Assembly: GCA_965246925.1 (NCBI GenBank)
Contig: OZ251994.1
Span: 558,001-622,000, forward strand
Direction of reading: 5' to 3'
Length of the DNA stretch: 64,000 bases
DNA from: JANPPS01 sp965246925
Lineage (GTDB): Bacteria; Pseudomonadota; Alphaproteobacteria; Acetobacterales; Acetobacteraceae
Below the pieces are notes generated by a model. The model was not told the DNA's origin. It ran no database searches and was given only the letters and a program-made list of their open reading frames with translations. A program made the position numbers and the translations under genes. Below are positions 8,246 through 16,945 of the stretch, in pieces (the first letter of the stretch is position 1; each line of letters starts with the position of its first letter).

Positions 8246-11170
8246 TTAGTTGCTTAGGAGGATCGCTTGTTTCATCTCCCTTCTGTCTGAGGCCGCCTCG
8301 TCTGCCGCGGATGGGTTAGGTCTGGCGAGCCGGGCGGCGATCTCGACAATCAGGCTCGGAACGCGCGCGGCGGGCACAGGGCGGCTGAAGTAGTAACCCT
8401 GGATTTCGGTGCATCCCGCTGCCTTTACCTCACCAAGCTGCGCCGCGGTTTCGACCCCCTCCGCCGTGGTGCGCATGCCAAGTGTCAGGCCTAAGCCGGC
8501 GATCGCCCGGATAATCGCCACCGAGTCCAGCTTGGTCGCGAGATCGCGAACGAAGGATTGATCTACCTTGATTTTGTCGAACGGGAAACTGCGCAAGTAG
8601 CTCAACGACGAGTAACCAGTGCCGAAATCATCCATAGACACTCTGACGCCGAGATCTCTGATTTGGTGTAGGATATCGAGCGTTGCTCCGTCATTGCGGA
8701 GAAGGACCGTCTCGGTTACTTCGAGTTCCAGCCGATTGGCTTGCAGAGTGCTTTCATACAACGCCGAATTTATACAATTCACCAGCTCTGGGCTTTTGAA
8801 TTGTAGAGGGGATACGTTGACGGCAACCTTTATGGTGGCGGGCCAGCGCGCGGCTTCCCGGCAAGCTTGCCGGATAACCCACTCACCAATCTCGACAATG
8901 AGTCCGGTGTCCTCGGCCACGGGAATGAAGTCACCGGGTGACACCATGCCGCGGGCCGGGTGTGACCAGCGCAGGAGAGCTTCGAACCCACAGACCTGCT
9001 CCGTGCTGACCTCGACCAGCGGCTGGTAATAGAGCTCGAATTCGTTGCGGGCGAGCGCCTGGTGTAGGTCCTGTTGCATGTTGCGGCGGGCCTGCAACCG
9101 TGCGTCCATCTCTGCCTCGAAGAAGCGGTAGGTGTTGCGTCCGTCGGCGCGGGCGCGGTCTAGGGCCAGGTCGGCATTGCGTATTAGAGCATCGCAACCA
9201 TTTCCGTCCGCTGGAGCTACTGCGATTCCGATGCTGATACTGAGTGTGATCTCCTGAGATTCGATTGAATACAAGCCCGTGACGAATTCGAGCAGGCGTG
9301 CCGCAAGCTCACCGGCCTCTTCAGGCTCACGAACGCCGATCTGCAATATGGCGAACTCATCCGTATCCAGCCGCGCGACCGTATCGACGTCCCGGACACA
9401 AGCGGCCAAACGGTCGGCAAGCGAGCGCAGTAGCGCCTCCCCTACGGCGAAGCCAAATACGTCGTTGATCAGCTTGAAGTCGATGATGCCGAGGGCGAGT
9501 ACGGCGAATGGGGTTCCACGGCCGAGCTGGGCGACCGCTTGCTCGACTTGTTCGCGGAACATGACACGGTTGGGCAGGCGTGTGACGGGGTCGTGCCGGG
9601 CCATGAAATCGATTTGAGCTTCGGCCTGCCGCCGCTCTGTGATGTCCTCGTGCGTTTCGACCCAGCCGCCATCGGTTAGCGGCTGACGCAAGATGGAGAT
9701 GACACGCCCGTCAGGCAGCTCTCTGAGGGACGCGTCGGCACCCCGCCGCCGTCCAGCATCCTGCTGTGCCCAAAGGTCCTCAATGGAATGACCGATGAAT
9801 AGACCCGCGGCGAACTGCAACGAGGTCAGCTGCCGGCTGGTCATTCCTGTTACGATCCGGGACGGCGAGAGCTCGTAGAGCCTGGCAAACTGTGGATTGC
9901 TGACCCGCAGCCGGTCAGCCGCATCGAATAGGCAAAGACCTTGCGACATGTTATTCAGTGCCGCGTCGAAACAAAGGTTTATTGCCCTCAACTCGGCTTC
10001 GCGGAGCTTCAGAGCCGTTATGTCGGCACAGATAGCTACGAACCCACCATCGCTCGTCGGACTCCGGCCAACCCGGAGCCAAGTGCCGTCCGAGAGTTGG
10101 GTTTCATGCGTCCCTGCCCTATCGCTAGTGCCCGCAAAGTGTTCCGCACCGAGTTCCGGCGCAGCGTCCAGCACCTGAGCGAACTCGGAATTCTTAGCGA
10201 GACGGCCCAAGCCCGGAAACAGCATGCCGAACTTTGTGTTCGCGATGGCGACCTTTCCATCGGTGCCGACCACCAACACACCTTCTTGCGAACTCTCGAT
10301 AGCGTCGATGAGCCTGATTTGGGCCGAGCGGCGCAGCGCAACCTCTCGCCCGACCATGGCCTTGATATTATCCCGCATGATTTCCATCGCGCCTAAAAGC
10401 GCGCCTAGCTCGTCAGAACCAGTCTTTGGAAAGCTCGCATCGAGGTCGCCTCCGGCAATTTGGCGTGCCGCCGAAGAGGCCGCTCGGACAGGGCCCATGA
10501 TTTGGCGAGACAGCAGAAAGGCGACTGAGCCGGACAATAGGACAACAAGTGTCACGCCGGCGATGTTCAAGATACGGCTATGTTTAACGAGTGCTATCGC
10601 GTGTAAGCGGTGTAAAAAACCATCATCAGTCGTATGATTGATGAGGACGTCAAGCTGCTCGTTCACCAGTTCCGATATGGAATCGAGATCGTCCCAACTT
10701 TGAGCTCCTGCCGGGTCTTTCTCGATAAGCTGGGTTCGGGCAACCAACCAGCGATCTAGTGCCGCCACCGTCCTTTGCGCAGCACCCATTGCGTGAGCGG
10801 AAAGCGAGCGGTCTTGTGCAACCTGCAAATCTTCCCGGAGCAGTTTGCTGAGTTCTTGAACCCGCAGGTCGGAGGCCGCCCGCTCAGCCTCGCCAGCCGA
10901 ACTCCGCTCGCGAGCAAGCGCCGCTTGCATGGCCGTAAAATCAGCTGAGGCAGCGCGCGAGTAGTTTATTGACATCAAAACGCGGTCAAATGTCTCACTC
11001 ATCAAGGCCCCGGTCAGCCCAATCGTCTTGACAGCGTAATATCCGAAGCAAGCGTTGATGATAGAGATGAATAGGAAGGCGAGAAAAATCTTACGCCGGA
11101 TCGTGGACAGGCCCTTCGCAGGAAGCGACCGGATAAAAGTACGAACTTGTCTGGAGGCGACGCTCTGCAT
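8246..11170 (-). CDS. membrane HAMP-PAS-PAS-GGDEF(degenerate)-EAL phosphodiesterase
   Basis: A 974-residue c-di-GMP signalling protein. Transmembrane helices near 28-50 and 202-221 flank a periplasmic helical (four-helix-bundle-like) sensor. HAMP follows at about 222-275, then PAS domains at about 290-395 and 400-515, GGDEF at about 520-690, and EAL to about 955. The GGDEF site is degenerate ('RLDTDEF', 600-606) and the upstream metal-binding segment reads 'GIIDFKLIND', so cyclase activity is unlikely. The EAL domain keeps 'EALLRW', 'DDFGTGYSSL' and 'IKVDQSFV', so c-di-GMP hydrolysis is likely, perhaps tuned by GTP binding to the GGDEF-like domain. It is divergent from the DUF3034-globin-cupredoxin operon, 111 bp away, suggesting a shared function. 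Confidence 0.9.
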   Translation of the reverse strand: MQSVASRQVRTFIRSLPAKGLSTIRRKIFLAFLFISIINACFGYYAVKTIGLTGALMSETFDRVLMSINYSRAASADFTAMQAALARERSSAGEAERAASDLRVQELSKLLREDLQVAQDRSLSAHAMGAAQRTVAALDRWLVARTQLIEKDPAGAQSWDDLDSISELVNEQLDVLINHTTDDGFLHRLHAIALVKHSRILNIAGVTLVVLLSGSVAFLLSRQIMGPVRAASSAARQIAGGDLDASFPKTGSDELGALLGAMEIMRDNIKAMVGREVALRRSAQIRLIDAIESSQEGVLVVGTDGKVAIANTKFGMLFPGLGRLAKNSEFAQVLDAAPELGAEHFAGTSDRAGTHETQLSDGTWLRVGRSPTSDGGFVAICADITALKLREAELRAINLCFDAALNNMSQGLCLFDAADRLRVSNPQFARLYELSPSRIVTGMTSRQLTSLQFAAGLFIGHSIEDLWAQQDAGRRRGADASLRELPDGRVISILRQPLTDGGWVETHEDITERRQAEAQIDFMARHDPVTRLPNRVMFREQVEQAVAQLGRGTPFAVLALGIIDFKLINDVFGFAVGEALLRSLADRLAACVRDVDTVARLDTDEFAILQIGVREPEEAGELAARLLEFVTGLYSIESQEITLSISIGIAVAPADGNGCDALIRNADLALDRARADGRNTYRFFEAEMDARLQARRNMQQDLHQALARNEFELYYQPLVEVSTEQVCGFEALLRWSHPARGMVSPGDFIPVAEDTGLIVEIGEWVIRQACREAARWPATIKVAVNVSPLQFKSPELVNCINSALYESTLQANRLELEVTETVLLRNDGATLDILHQIRDLGVRVSMDDFGTGYSSLSYLRSFPFDKIKVDQSFVRDLATKLDSVAIIRAIAGLGLTLGMRTTAEGVETAAQLGEVKAAGCTEIQGYYFSRPVPAARVPSLIVEIAARLARPNPSAADEAASDRREMKQAILLSN

Positions 11171-11281
11171 ATTCGTGATGATAGACCAATGGGATTAATA
11201 GAACGTTACGCGGGGCTGTAACGAAGTCTTAAGGTTTAAGTGACAGAATGCGCCATCGATCATCATCAAGGGTGAGTTCGG

Positions 11282-12172
11282 GTGCCGCTGTGGATCAAAA
11301 GGATTGCGCTATTATGCCTCGTTCTGCCTGCAGCGGCGGCCACAGGAGTAGGCCCGGCGGTTCCGCCGAATTGGGCTGATAGCGCGCGGCTGCTTGGGAC
11401 CGGCGGAGTAAGCCAGGTAGAGGGTCAGGCCGGCGGTGGCCTTGTTCCATGGGCAGTAATCGCTGGTTACGGCAGTGCGGATGCTGTGGGTGCGACCGCG
11501 CACGGGACGGAAATCCGGACCAGCAACTACAATCTTTGGACAGCTGGGGCTGCTCTGGGCATTCTCAACCGGGTTGAGCTGTCGTTCACTCATCAGGTGT
11601 TCAGCACTGGCGCGGCCGGACGGAGGCTTGGCCTCGGCGCTGGCTACAAATTCGAACAAGAAGTCGTAGGCTCGAAGCTGCGATTGTTCGGCGATGCTGT
11701 TTACGGGCCGGCCTGGTTGCCCCAGGTTTCTCTGGGGGCGCAGTTCAAGGTTAACAGCCGCGGTCCTGTGCTGCACGCTATCGGCGCAAAGTCCGATCAG
11801 GGAACCGATGTCTATGTAAGCGCCACTAAATTGTGGCTGCAAGAAAGCGTAGTCCTGAACGCGACGATCAGGCTTACCCGGGCCAACGAAACTGGCATTC
11901 TCGGCTTTGGTGGAGACCGTCATAGCGGGTATCAGCCCCAATTCGAGACGTCGATTGCTGCAATGCTCAATCCACACTTGGCGCTTGGCGCCGAGTATCG
12001 AACTAAACCGTCTAATTTGAAGTTTTCGCGGGAGAGTGACTGGTGGGATCTTTTTATCGCTTTCTTTCCGGCAAAGCACCTGTCGGCCAGTCTTGCGTAT
12101 GTGAACCTCGGAACCGTCGCGGGCCGGAAGGACCAGCATGGCGTGCAACTCAGTGGACAGGTGGGTTTTTGA
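11282..12172 (+). CDS. DUF3034 family exported beta-barrel-like protein
   Basis: A 296-residue protein with an N-terminal signal peptide (cleavage near residue 20 after the 'LPAAAATG' region). The rest is rich in alternating beta-strand segments and glycine-tyrosine-aromatic patterns ('LGAGYKFEQEVVGSKLRLFG', 'LGAEYRTKP') and ends in phenylalanine ('SGQVGF'), as outer-membrane barrels often do. It matches the DUF3034 family. The start is GTG at 11282 behind 'AAGGGTGAG'. The stop overlaps the globin start (TGATG), so it heads a three-gene operon. The molecular role is unknown; an outer-membrane pore or channel is inferred from composition only. Confidence 0.8.
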   Translation: MPLWIKRIALLCLVLPAAAATGVGPAVPPNWADSARLLGTGGVSQVEGQAGGGLVPWAVIAGYGSADAVGATAHGTEIRTSNYNLWTAGAALGILNRVELSFTHQVFSTGAAGRRLGLGAGYKFEQEVVGSKLRLFGDAVYGPAWLPQVSLGAQFKVNSRGPVLHAIGAKSDQGTDVYVSATKLWLQESVVLNATIRLTRANETGILGFGGDRHSGYQPQFETSIAAMLNPHLALGAEYRTKPSNLKFSRESDWWDLFIAFFPAKHLSASLAYVNLGTVAGRKDQHGVQLSGQVGF

Positions 12173-12600
12173 TGCAGACCTGGCCAGTTCGGTTCGGGCA
12201 AGCTTTCGTCGTTGTGCTACTGGGCTTCACGTTGGCTCAGGCACAGGCGCCTCTATTTACTCAGCTAGGCGGCTTGCAGGGGATCGAGAGGATTGTCGAT
12301 GGAACGCTCAAGCGAAGTCTTGAAGATCCGAGGATCAAGGAGACCTTCGAGGACACAAATATCGATCGTCTAAAAGATCTACTCACCACCCAATTCTGTG
12401 CTCTCAGCGGTGGTCCCTGTACCTACAAGGGACGGAGCATGCCAGCCAGCCACGCGTCACTGGGCCTGAAGGCGCGGCAGATGGACGCCCTGGTGGAGGA
12501 CCTACAGGCGGCGATGGCGGAGCAGGACGTACCGTTCCGCACTCAGAATAGGCTGCTCGCATTGCTAGCTCCCATGCGGGACGAAGTGATTTCTAAATGA
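12172..12600 (+). CDS. exported group I truncated hemoglobin
   Basis: A 142-residue protein with a clear Sec signal peptide (about residues 1-24, 'FVVVLLGFTLAQAQA'), followed by a group I truncated globin fold: 'LFTQLGGLQGIERIVDGTL', 'FEDTNIDRLKDLLTTQF', then 'SMPASHASLGL' carrying the probable proximal heme histidine. The start is the ATG overlapping the DUF3034 stop; longer in-frame starts lie inside DUF3034. Globins of this class bind O2 or NO, but an exported one is uncommon and implies a periplasmic gas-binding or detoxifying role. The next gene overlaps at ATGA. Confidence 0.88.
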   Translation: MQTWPVRFGQAFVVVLLGFTLAQAQAPLFTQLGGLQGIERIVDGTLKRSLEDPRIKETFEDTNIDRLKDLLTTQFCALSGGPCTYKGRSMPASHASLGLKARQMDALVEDLQAAMAEQDVPFRTQNRLLALLAPMRDEVISK

Positions 12601-12929
12601 AAGCCGCTCGGAAACTGATCACTGCTGCAGTTACAGGCTTTGCCGGGCTATTCTACTTTGAGGCTTGGGCGGCCACGATCGTTGTGGGGCAGCGGGGTCG
12701 AGCGTTCCTCCCGAATGCGATTCAGATAAGGAAAGGCGATTTCGTTACATTTTCAAATGACGATGGTGATTTGCTGCACCATGCGTATCTCAATAGTTCC
12801 AGCTTCAGTTTCGATACTGGAGAGTTAGAACCGGGAAAGGCCGCTCAAGTTCGGTTTTCAACAGCCGGCACTTTTACTGTTCTTTGTGGTATTCACCCCA
12901 AGATGCGACTGGCCGTGTCAGTTGAGTGA
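12597..12929 (+). CDS. periplasmic cupredoxin (plastocyanin-like)
   Basis: A 110-residue protein with a signal peptide ending near 'FEAWA' (residue 25) and a blue-copper fold. Likely copper ligands are His61/His62 ('LLHHAY'), Cys97 and His100 ('LCGIHPKM') and Met103, the standard type 1 set. Close relatives are often annotated as methylamine-utilization cupredoxins, but no mau genes are seen here. It overlaps the globin gene (ATGA) and is the last gene of the operon. An electron-transfer partner for the exported globin, or a copper-dependent sensor input, is plausible but inferred. Confidence 0.87.
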   Translation: MKAARKLITAAVTGFAGLFYFEAWAATIVVGQRGRAFLPNAIQIRKGDFVTFSNDDGDLLHHAYLNSSSFSFDTGELEPGKAAQVRFSTAGTFTVLCGIHPKMRLAVSVE

Positions 12930-12933
12930 GCAT

Positions 12934-13467
12934 TCAGGGCTGATTGATGGCGGGCTGCGGATCGGCGGGTTGCGTCACACTCGGGGGCGGCGCCGGCGCA
13001 GGGTCAGGCTCTGCGCTCACGGTGTAATCCGGCACAATTCTCGCCTGAGTACCCGCAATGACCAGGACTTTCTGCCCCAAGGGCAGAGGTGGCTGATCGG
13101 ACTGAGTGACCGAGACCATCTCGCCATTGATCTTTCGCACAATATATTCAGAGGCCGTCGTGTTGCCGGTCGCGCGCTCGACACTGGCGCCCACCAGTCC
13201 ACCGACGACGGAGCCGCCCAGCGCGGTGAGTGCTTCACGCACTCCGCCACCAGGAGCTTGAGCGCCCGCGATACCGCCAGCTGCGGCGCCCGTCGCGGCA
13301 CCGGCGGTGCCTTGTGGGCTAACCAATACCTGCCGCACGCCGGCGATAACGCCTTGCTCCACCTTGCTCGCCTGCTGCGCCGCGCCGCTGGCATAAACGT
13401 CTGGCGAGTAGCTGGGCGTGCAGGCTGTGACCCCGGTCAGCAGACATCCAATCAAGAGTTTGTTCAT
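12934..13467 (-). CDS. glycine-zipper outer-membrane lipoprotein (SlyB-like)
   Basis: A 177-residue lipoprotein: a lipobox ending at Cys16 ('TGVTAC'), then a glycine/alanine-rich hairpin at about residues 55-105 ('GAATGAAAGGIAGAQAPGGG', 'GGSVVGGLVGASVE') typical of glycine-zipper 2TM proteins such as SlyB/PcpY. The C-terminal part ('YIVRKINGEMVSVTQ', 'PLPLGQKVLVIAG') matches the conserved beta domain of this family. It probably anchors in the outer membrane and stabilises the envelope. It is convergent with the cupredoxin gene with a 4-bp gap. Gene length is normal. Confidence 0.85.
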   Translation of the reverse strand: MNKLLIGCLLTGVTACTPSYSPDVYASGAAQQASKVEQGVIAGVRQVLVSPQGTAGAATGAAAGGIAGAQAPGGGVREALTALGGSVVGGLVGASVERATGNTTASEYIVRKINGEMVSVTQSDQPPLPLGQKVLVIAGTQARIVPDYTVSAEPDPAPAPPPSVTQPADPQPAINQP

Positions 13468-13524
13468 CGACTTCTCCGTGCCGGGCGTGACCTGCCCTGC
13501 ATCGGCGGCGGTCGCAAGAGGCGG

Positions 13525-14850
13525 TTACGCCGCCTCGGCCGTCACCGCGTCCGCGATCGTGCCGATCAGCCGGTCGATATGCGCCCGCTCGACGATAAGC
13601 GGCGGCGACAAGGCAATGATGTCGCCGGTCGTGCGGATGAGCACACCCGCGTCGAAGCAGCGCTGGAAAATCCGGACCGCTCGGTCTGTGGGCTTGCCGG
13701 CACGGGGCGCAAGCTCAATCCCGGCGATCAGCCCAGCGTTGCGGATGTCGATCACATTGGCGGTGCCGCGCAAGCTGTGCACCGCTTCTTGCCAATACGG
13801 CTCGATCGCCAGGGCGCGTCCGGGCAAGTCCTCGGCCCGTTGCAGGTCCATCGTCGCGATTGCCGCCGCGGCCGCCAATGGATGGCCGGAGTAGGTGTAG
13901 CCGTGGAACAGTTCGATTCCTGCTGGCGAGCCGTCCACGATGGTGTTGTAGATTTCGGTACGGGCAGCGACGGCTCCCATTGGCACGGCGGCGTTGGTAA
14001 GACCTTTGGCCATGGTCATGATATCAGGCACCACGCCCAGGCGCTCGGCACCGAAATTGGTGCCCATGCGTCCGAAGCCGGTGATGACCTCATCGAAAAT
14101 CAGCAAAATGCCATGCTTGGTGCACAGTTCGCGCAGCCGCCGCAGGTACCCGGCCGGAGGCACGAGCACGCCGGTCGAACCCGCAACCGGCTCCACCATA
14201 ACGGCGGCGATCGTGTCAGCGCCGTGCAGTGCGACGATGCTGTCCAGTGTGTCTGCAAGATGCGCGCCCCACGCCGGCTCACCTTTGGTGAAGGCATTTT
14301 GCTCGACCGAATGCGTGTGCGGGAGGTGATCCACGTAAGGCAGCAAGGCGCCGAACTGCTTTCGGTTAGGGCCGATGCCGCCCACGGACATGCCGCCAAA
14401 GCCCACGCCATGATAACCGCGCTCCCGCCCGATCAACCGCACCCGCTGCGCCTCGCCGCGGGAACGGTGGTAGGCGAGGGCGATCTTAAGCGCCGTGTCC
14501 GCGCTTTCACTGCCGGAGTTGGTGAAGAAGACGCGGTCCAGCCCTTCCGGCAGGATCTCAGCCAGGCGGGATGCAGCTTGGAAAGCGATGGGGTGGCCCA
14601 TCTGGAAGGTGGGCGCGAAATCCAGGATGGCGGCTTGTTTCTGAATGGCTTCTACGATCTCACGCCGCCCATGCCCGGCGTTTACGCACCAAAGCCCGGC
14701 GGTGCCGTCCAGCACTTCGCGGTTATCGTTAGTGTAGTAGAACATGCCTTCTGCCCGGGCCAGCATGCGCGGGGCGGCCTTGAAGGCGCGGTTGGCACTG
14801 TAGGGCATCCAAAACGCGTCGAGGTTATTAGGGCGGGCTATGTCGTTCAT
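13525..14850 (-). CDS. class III omega-aminotransferase (beta-alanine/omega-amino acid:pyruvate type)
   Basis: A 441-residue PLP enzyme. Landmarks are 'NSGSESADTALK' (phosphate-binding loop, about 111-122), 'IFDEVITGFGR' (cofactor Asp near 253) and 'MAKGLTN' with the Schiff-base Lys at about 282. The N-terminal 'FWMPYSANRAFKAAPRM' is characteristic of the beta-alanine/omega-amino-acid:pyruvate branch, though the amine donor cannot be fixed from sequence. I start at the ATG at 14850; the frame stays open to 15003, but that extension has no family-like sequence. Confidence 0.88.
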   Translation of the reverse strand: MNDIARPNNLDAFWMPYSANRAFKAAPRMLARAEGMFYYTNDNREVLDGTAGLWCVNAGHGRREIVEAIQKQAAILDFAPTFQMGHPIAFQAASRLAEILPEGLDRVFFTNSGSESADTALKIALAYHRSRGEAQRVRLIGRERGYHGVGFGGMSVGGIGPNRKQFGALLPYVDHLPHTHSVEQNAFTKGEPAWGAHLADTLDSIVALHGADTIAAVMVEPVAGSTGVLVPPAGYLRRLRELCTKHGILLIFDEVITGFGRMGTNFGAERLGVVPDIMTMAKGLTNAAVPMGAVAARTEIYNTIVDGSPAGIELFHGYTYSGHPLAAAAAIATMDLQRAEDLPGRALAIEPYWQEAVHSLRGTANVIDIRNAGLIAGIELAPRAGKPTDRAVRIFQRCFDAGVLIRTTGDIIALSPPLIVERAHIDRLIGTIADAVTAEAA

Positions 14851-15242
14851 GGGGCGGCCTCGGCGCTGGAAAAGCCGAGCATATCCCGCCATCGTCGGGC
14901 GGCCAAGGAGATTGGAAACGGACACGATGACGATGGCCGCATTCGATTGAAACTGCCGGGCCGTGCTGGAGCGCGGCGCATGAGGTCGACCGGGTAGGAT
15001 CACGCTTCAGCGTAAGATGCGGGGAAAGATTGGATTGTCACTGCTCCCCGGCACGGTGCATCGCGATCCGGCAGTTGGTATGCTGATCGCGATGGCTCGT
15101 GCGCCGGACGCTCGGTCGGTTACGAGTGACCGCAAATGCTGGCCTACGCTGTGCGAGGGCACGTCGGGGTGCTGGCTTGCTGGACTCCCGTTTGGGGCGC
15201 CGGGCAAACGTGGCATAGAGGCGCCTGCTGAGAGGGGGCACT
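14851..15242. other. divergent intergenic region, no gene seen
   Basis: About 390 bp between the divergent aminotransferase and glutathione S-transferase genes. Short open frames exist on both strands but none has a convincing start, codon pattern or recognisable product. It must hold both promoters; I could not identify convincing -35/-10 pairs. A purine-rich 'GAGAGGGGG' just before 15243 is the ribosome-binding site of the GST gene. Confidence 0.5.
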
Positions 15243-15899
15243 ATGAACCGGCTATTTATTGGCACACGGCGGTATTCGTCTTGGTCGTTGCGCGGGTGGC
15301 TGGCGGTGCGGCTGGCGGGCCTGGACGCCGAGGACATTGTCGTGCCGCTCGGCGATGGGCCGGTATCGAACGCTGCGGCTGTTTCGCCCAGCGGGCTGGT
15401 TCCATACCTCGAGCATGACGGCAACCAGGTCTGGGAGACGCTGGCGATTTGCGAATATTGTGCCGAGCTGGCGCCTGCGCTGTGGCCGGCGGACCGGGCG
15501 GCGCGGGCGCATGCGCGGGTGATTGCGGCGGAGATGCATGCAGGGTTCACCGGTCTGCGCCGGGCCATGCCGATGAATTTGGGCCGGGACGATGGCGCCG
15601 GGCTTTGCCAAACCCCGGAGGCGTTAGAAAATATCGCCCGAATCGAAGCGCTGTGGCGATCGACCCGGGCCCGGTTCGGTACGGGCGGGCCTTACCTGTT
15701 TGGCGCCGCATTCAACGCGGCGGATGCGATGTTCGCGCCGGTGGTGACTCGCCTGCTGACCTACGCGCCGCCGCTTGCCGCCGAGACGGCCGCCTATTGC
15801 TCAGCCGTGCGGGCATATTCATTGGTGGAGCGCTGGTATGAGCTCGCGGCGGCCGAACCGGCGGAATGGCGGCTCGCAAAGTATGAAAATGCGCGGTGA
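15243..15899 (+). CDS. glutathione S-transferase family protein
   Basis: A 218-residue cytosolic GST. The thioredoxin-like N-terminal domain begins 'LFIGTRRYSSWSLRGWLAV' (the YSSWSLR signature of a bacterial GST subgroup, catalytic Ser in this motif) and carries the cis-Pro glutathione-binding motif 'SGLVPYLE', followed by 'ETLAICEYCAE'. The C-terminal helical domain includes 'FNAADAMFAPVVTRLLTY'. It probably conjugates or reduces electrophiles with glutathione; gshA lies in the same window. The stop overlaps the GTG start of the glycosyltransferase (GTGA), so it leads that operon. Confidence 0.9.
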   Translation: MNRLFIGTRRYSSWSLRGWLAVRLAGLDAEDIVVPLGDGPVSNAAAVSPSGLVPYLEHDGNQVWETLAICEYCAELAPALWPADRAARAHARVIAAEMHAGFTGLRRAMPMNLGRDDGAGLCQTPEALENIARIEALWRSTRARFGTGGPYLFGAAFNAADAMFAPVVTRLLTYAPPLAAETAAYCSAVRAYSLVERWYELAAAEPAEWRLAKYENAR

Positions 15900-16945
15900 C
15901 CACGGCAATCGTCCTGCCGCCGCATGAGGGTTTTTCCCCGCAAGCCGTCGGCGCCGTGGGCCTTCTGGTTCATAGGCTGGTGCGCGCTGGGGCCGAGGGC
16001 ACGGTGATCGGCGTGCCGACCACCTATCCGGCATTCGTGGACGTCCCATTCATGCCGGCCTCGCCGGGCTGGGGATTCAGCCGAGCGGCGCGCTACGTCC
16101 AGGGCGTCACGCGCGTGCTGCGCCAGCTACGGCCCCGGTCGATCGAGGTGCATAATCGTCCGGAGGTGGCGTTAGGGTTGGCGGACCGGTTTCGCGGCAC
16201 GCCGATCCTCCTTTGGCTGCATAATGACCCGCAAGACATGCGCCGGATGCGTAGCTTGGCGGAACGGACCGCCCTCCTCGCACGCATGAGCCGGGTTGTC
16301 GCCGTCTCCGAGTGGATCAGCGCCCGCTTGCCCGTGCAGGCGACCGTGCTGCCGAACTGCATCGACCTGCCAGACCTGGGCGAAGTGGCCCGCGAAGACC
16401 TGATCCTGTTTGCCGGGCGGCCGGTCGCGGATAAGGGGGCGGACAGCTTCGTCGCGGCATGCGCTGAGATCTTGCCGCAACTGCCGGGCTGGCGGGCGCA
16501 GATCATCGGCGCCGGGCGGTTCATGCCGGGCGCGGCGCCCTCCCCGTTCGAGCGGCGGCTGGTTCCGGCGGCGGCGGCGGCCGGGGTCGAGATGCTGGGG
16601 CATCAGCCGCACGCGGCGGTGATGGAAGCTATGCAGCGGGCGGCCATCGTGGCCGTGCCGAGCCGGTGGCAGGAGCCGTTCGGACTTACGGCACTCGAGG
16701 CGTTGGCCTGCGGGGCGGCGCTGGTCTGCTCGGACCGGGGCGGGCTGCCGGAAGTGGCGGGCGACGCGGCAGTGTATGCCGATCCGGACCGGCCGGGCGC
16801 GCTGGCGGCCGCGCTGCTGGCCGTAGCGAAGGACCCGGCGCGCCGGGTGACGCTGGGCCAGGTGGGGCGGTCCCGGGCGCAGCGCTTCGGCGCTGCAGAG
16901 GCCGCGCAGGCGCTGAACGCATTACGGGCCGAAATCCTCTCATGA
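15896..16945 (+). CDS. GT4-family glycosyltransferase
   Basis: A 349-residue GT-B fold glycosyltransferase. The C-terminal nucleotide-sugar domain has 'DLILFAGRPVADKGADSF' and the E-x7-E signature 'EPFGLTALEALACG', followed by 'SDRGGLPEVAGDAAVYADP'. The start is GTG overlapping the GST stop, and the end overlaps the O-antigen-ligase-like gene (ATGA). It probably adds a sugar from an NDP-sugar during surface polysaccharide or LPS assembly; donor and acceptor are not predictable. Confidence 0.88.
   Translation: MTTAIVLPPHEGFSPQAVGAVGLLVHRLVRAGAEGTVIGVPTTYPAFVDVPFMPASPGWGFSRAARYVQGVTRVLRQLRPRSIEVHNRPEVALGLADRFRGTPILLWLHNDPQDMRRMRSLAERTALLARMSRVVAVSEWISARLPVQATVLPNCIDLPDLGEVAREDLILFAGRPVADKGADSFVAACAEILPQLPGWRAQIIGAGRFMPGAAPSPFERRLVPAAAAAGVEMLGHQPHAAVMEAMQRAAIVAVPSRWQEPFGLTALEALACGAALVCSDRGGLPEVAGDAAVYADPDRPGALAAALLAVAKDPARRVTLGQVGRSRAQRFGAAEAAQALNALRAEILS

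Noticed and set aside
11282..12929. Methylamine-utilization (mau) locus, suggested by the cupredoxin's usual annotation
   Set aside because: No methylamine dehydrogenase subunits or maturation genes are present; neighbours are a globin and DUF3034.
12886..14997. A 703-codon plus-strand open frame across the lipoprotein and aminotransferase genes
   Set aside because: It spans two well-supported opposite-strand genes and their gap, with an Arg/His/Gly-rich nonsense translation.
15007..15216. A 69-residue minus-strand frame in the aminotransferase-GST spacer
   Set aside because: No recognisable sequence or ribosome-binding site; consistent with chance in GC-rich DNA.
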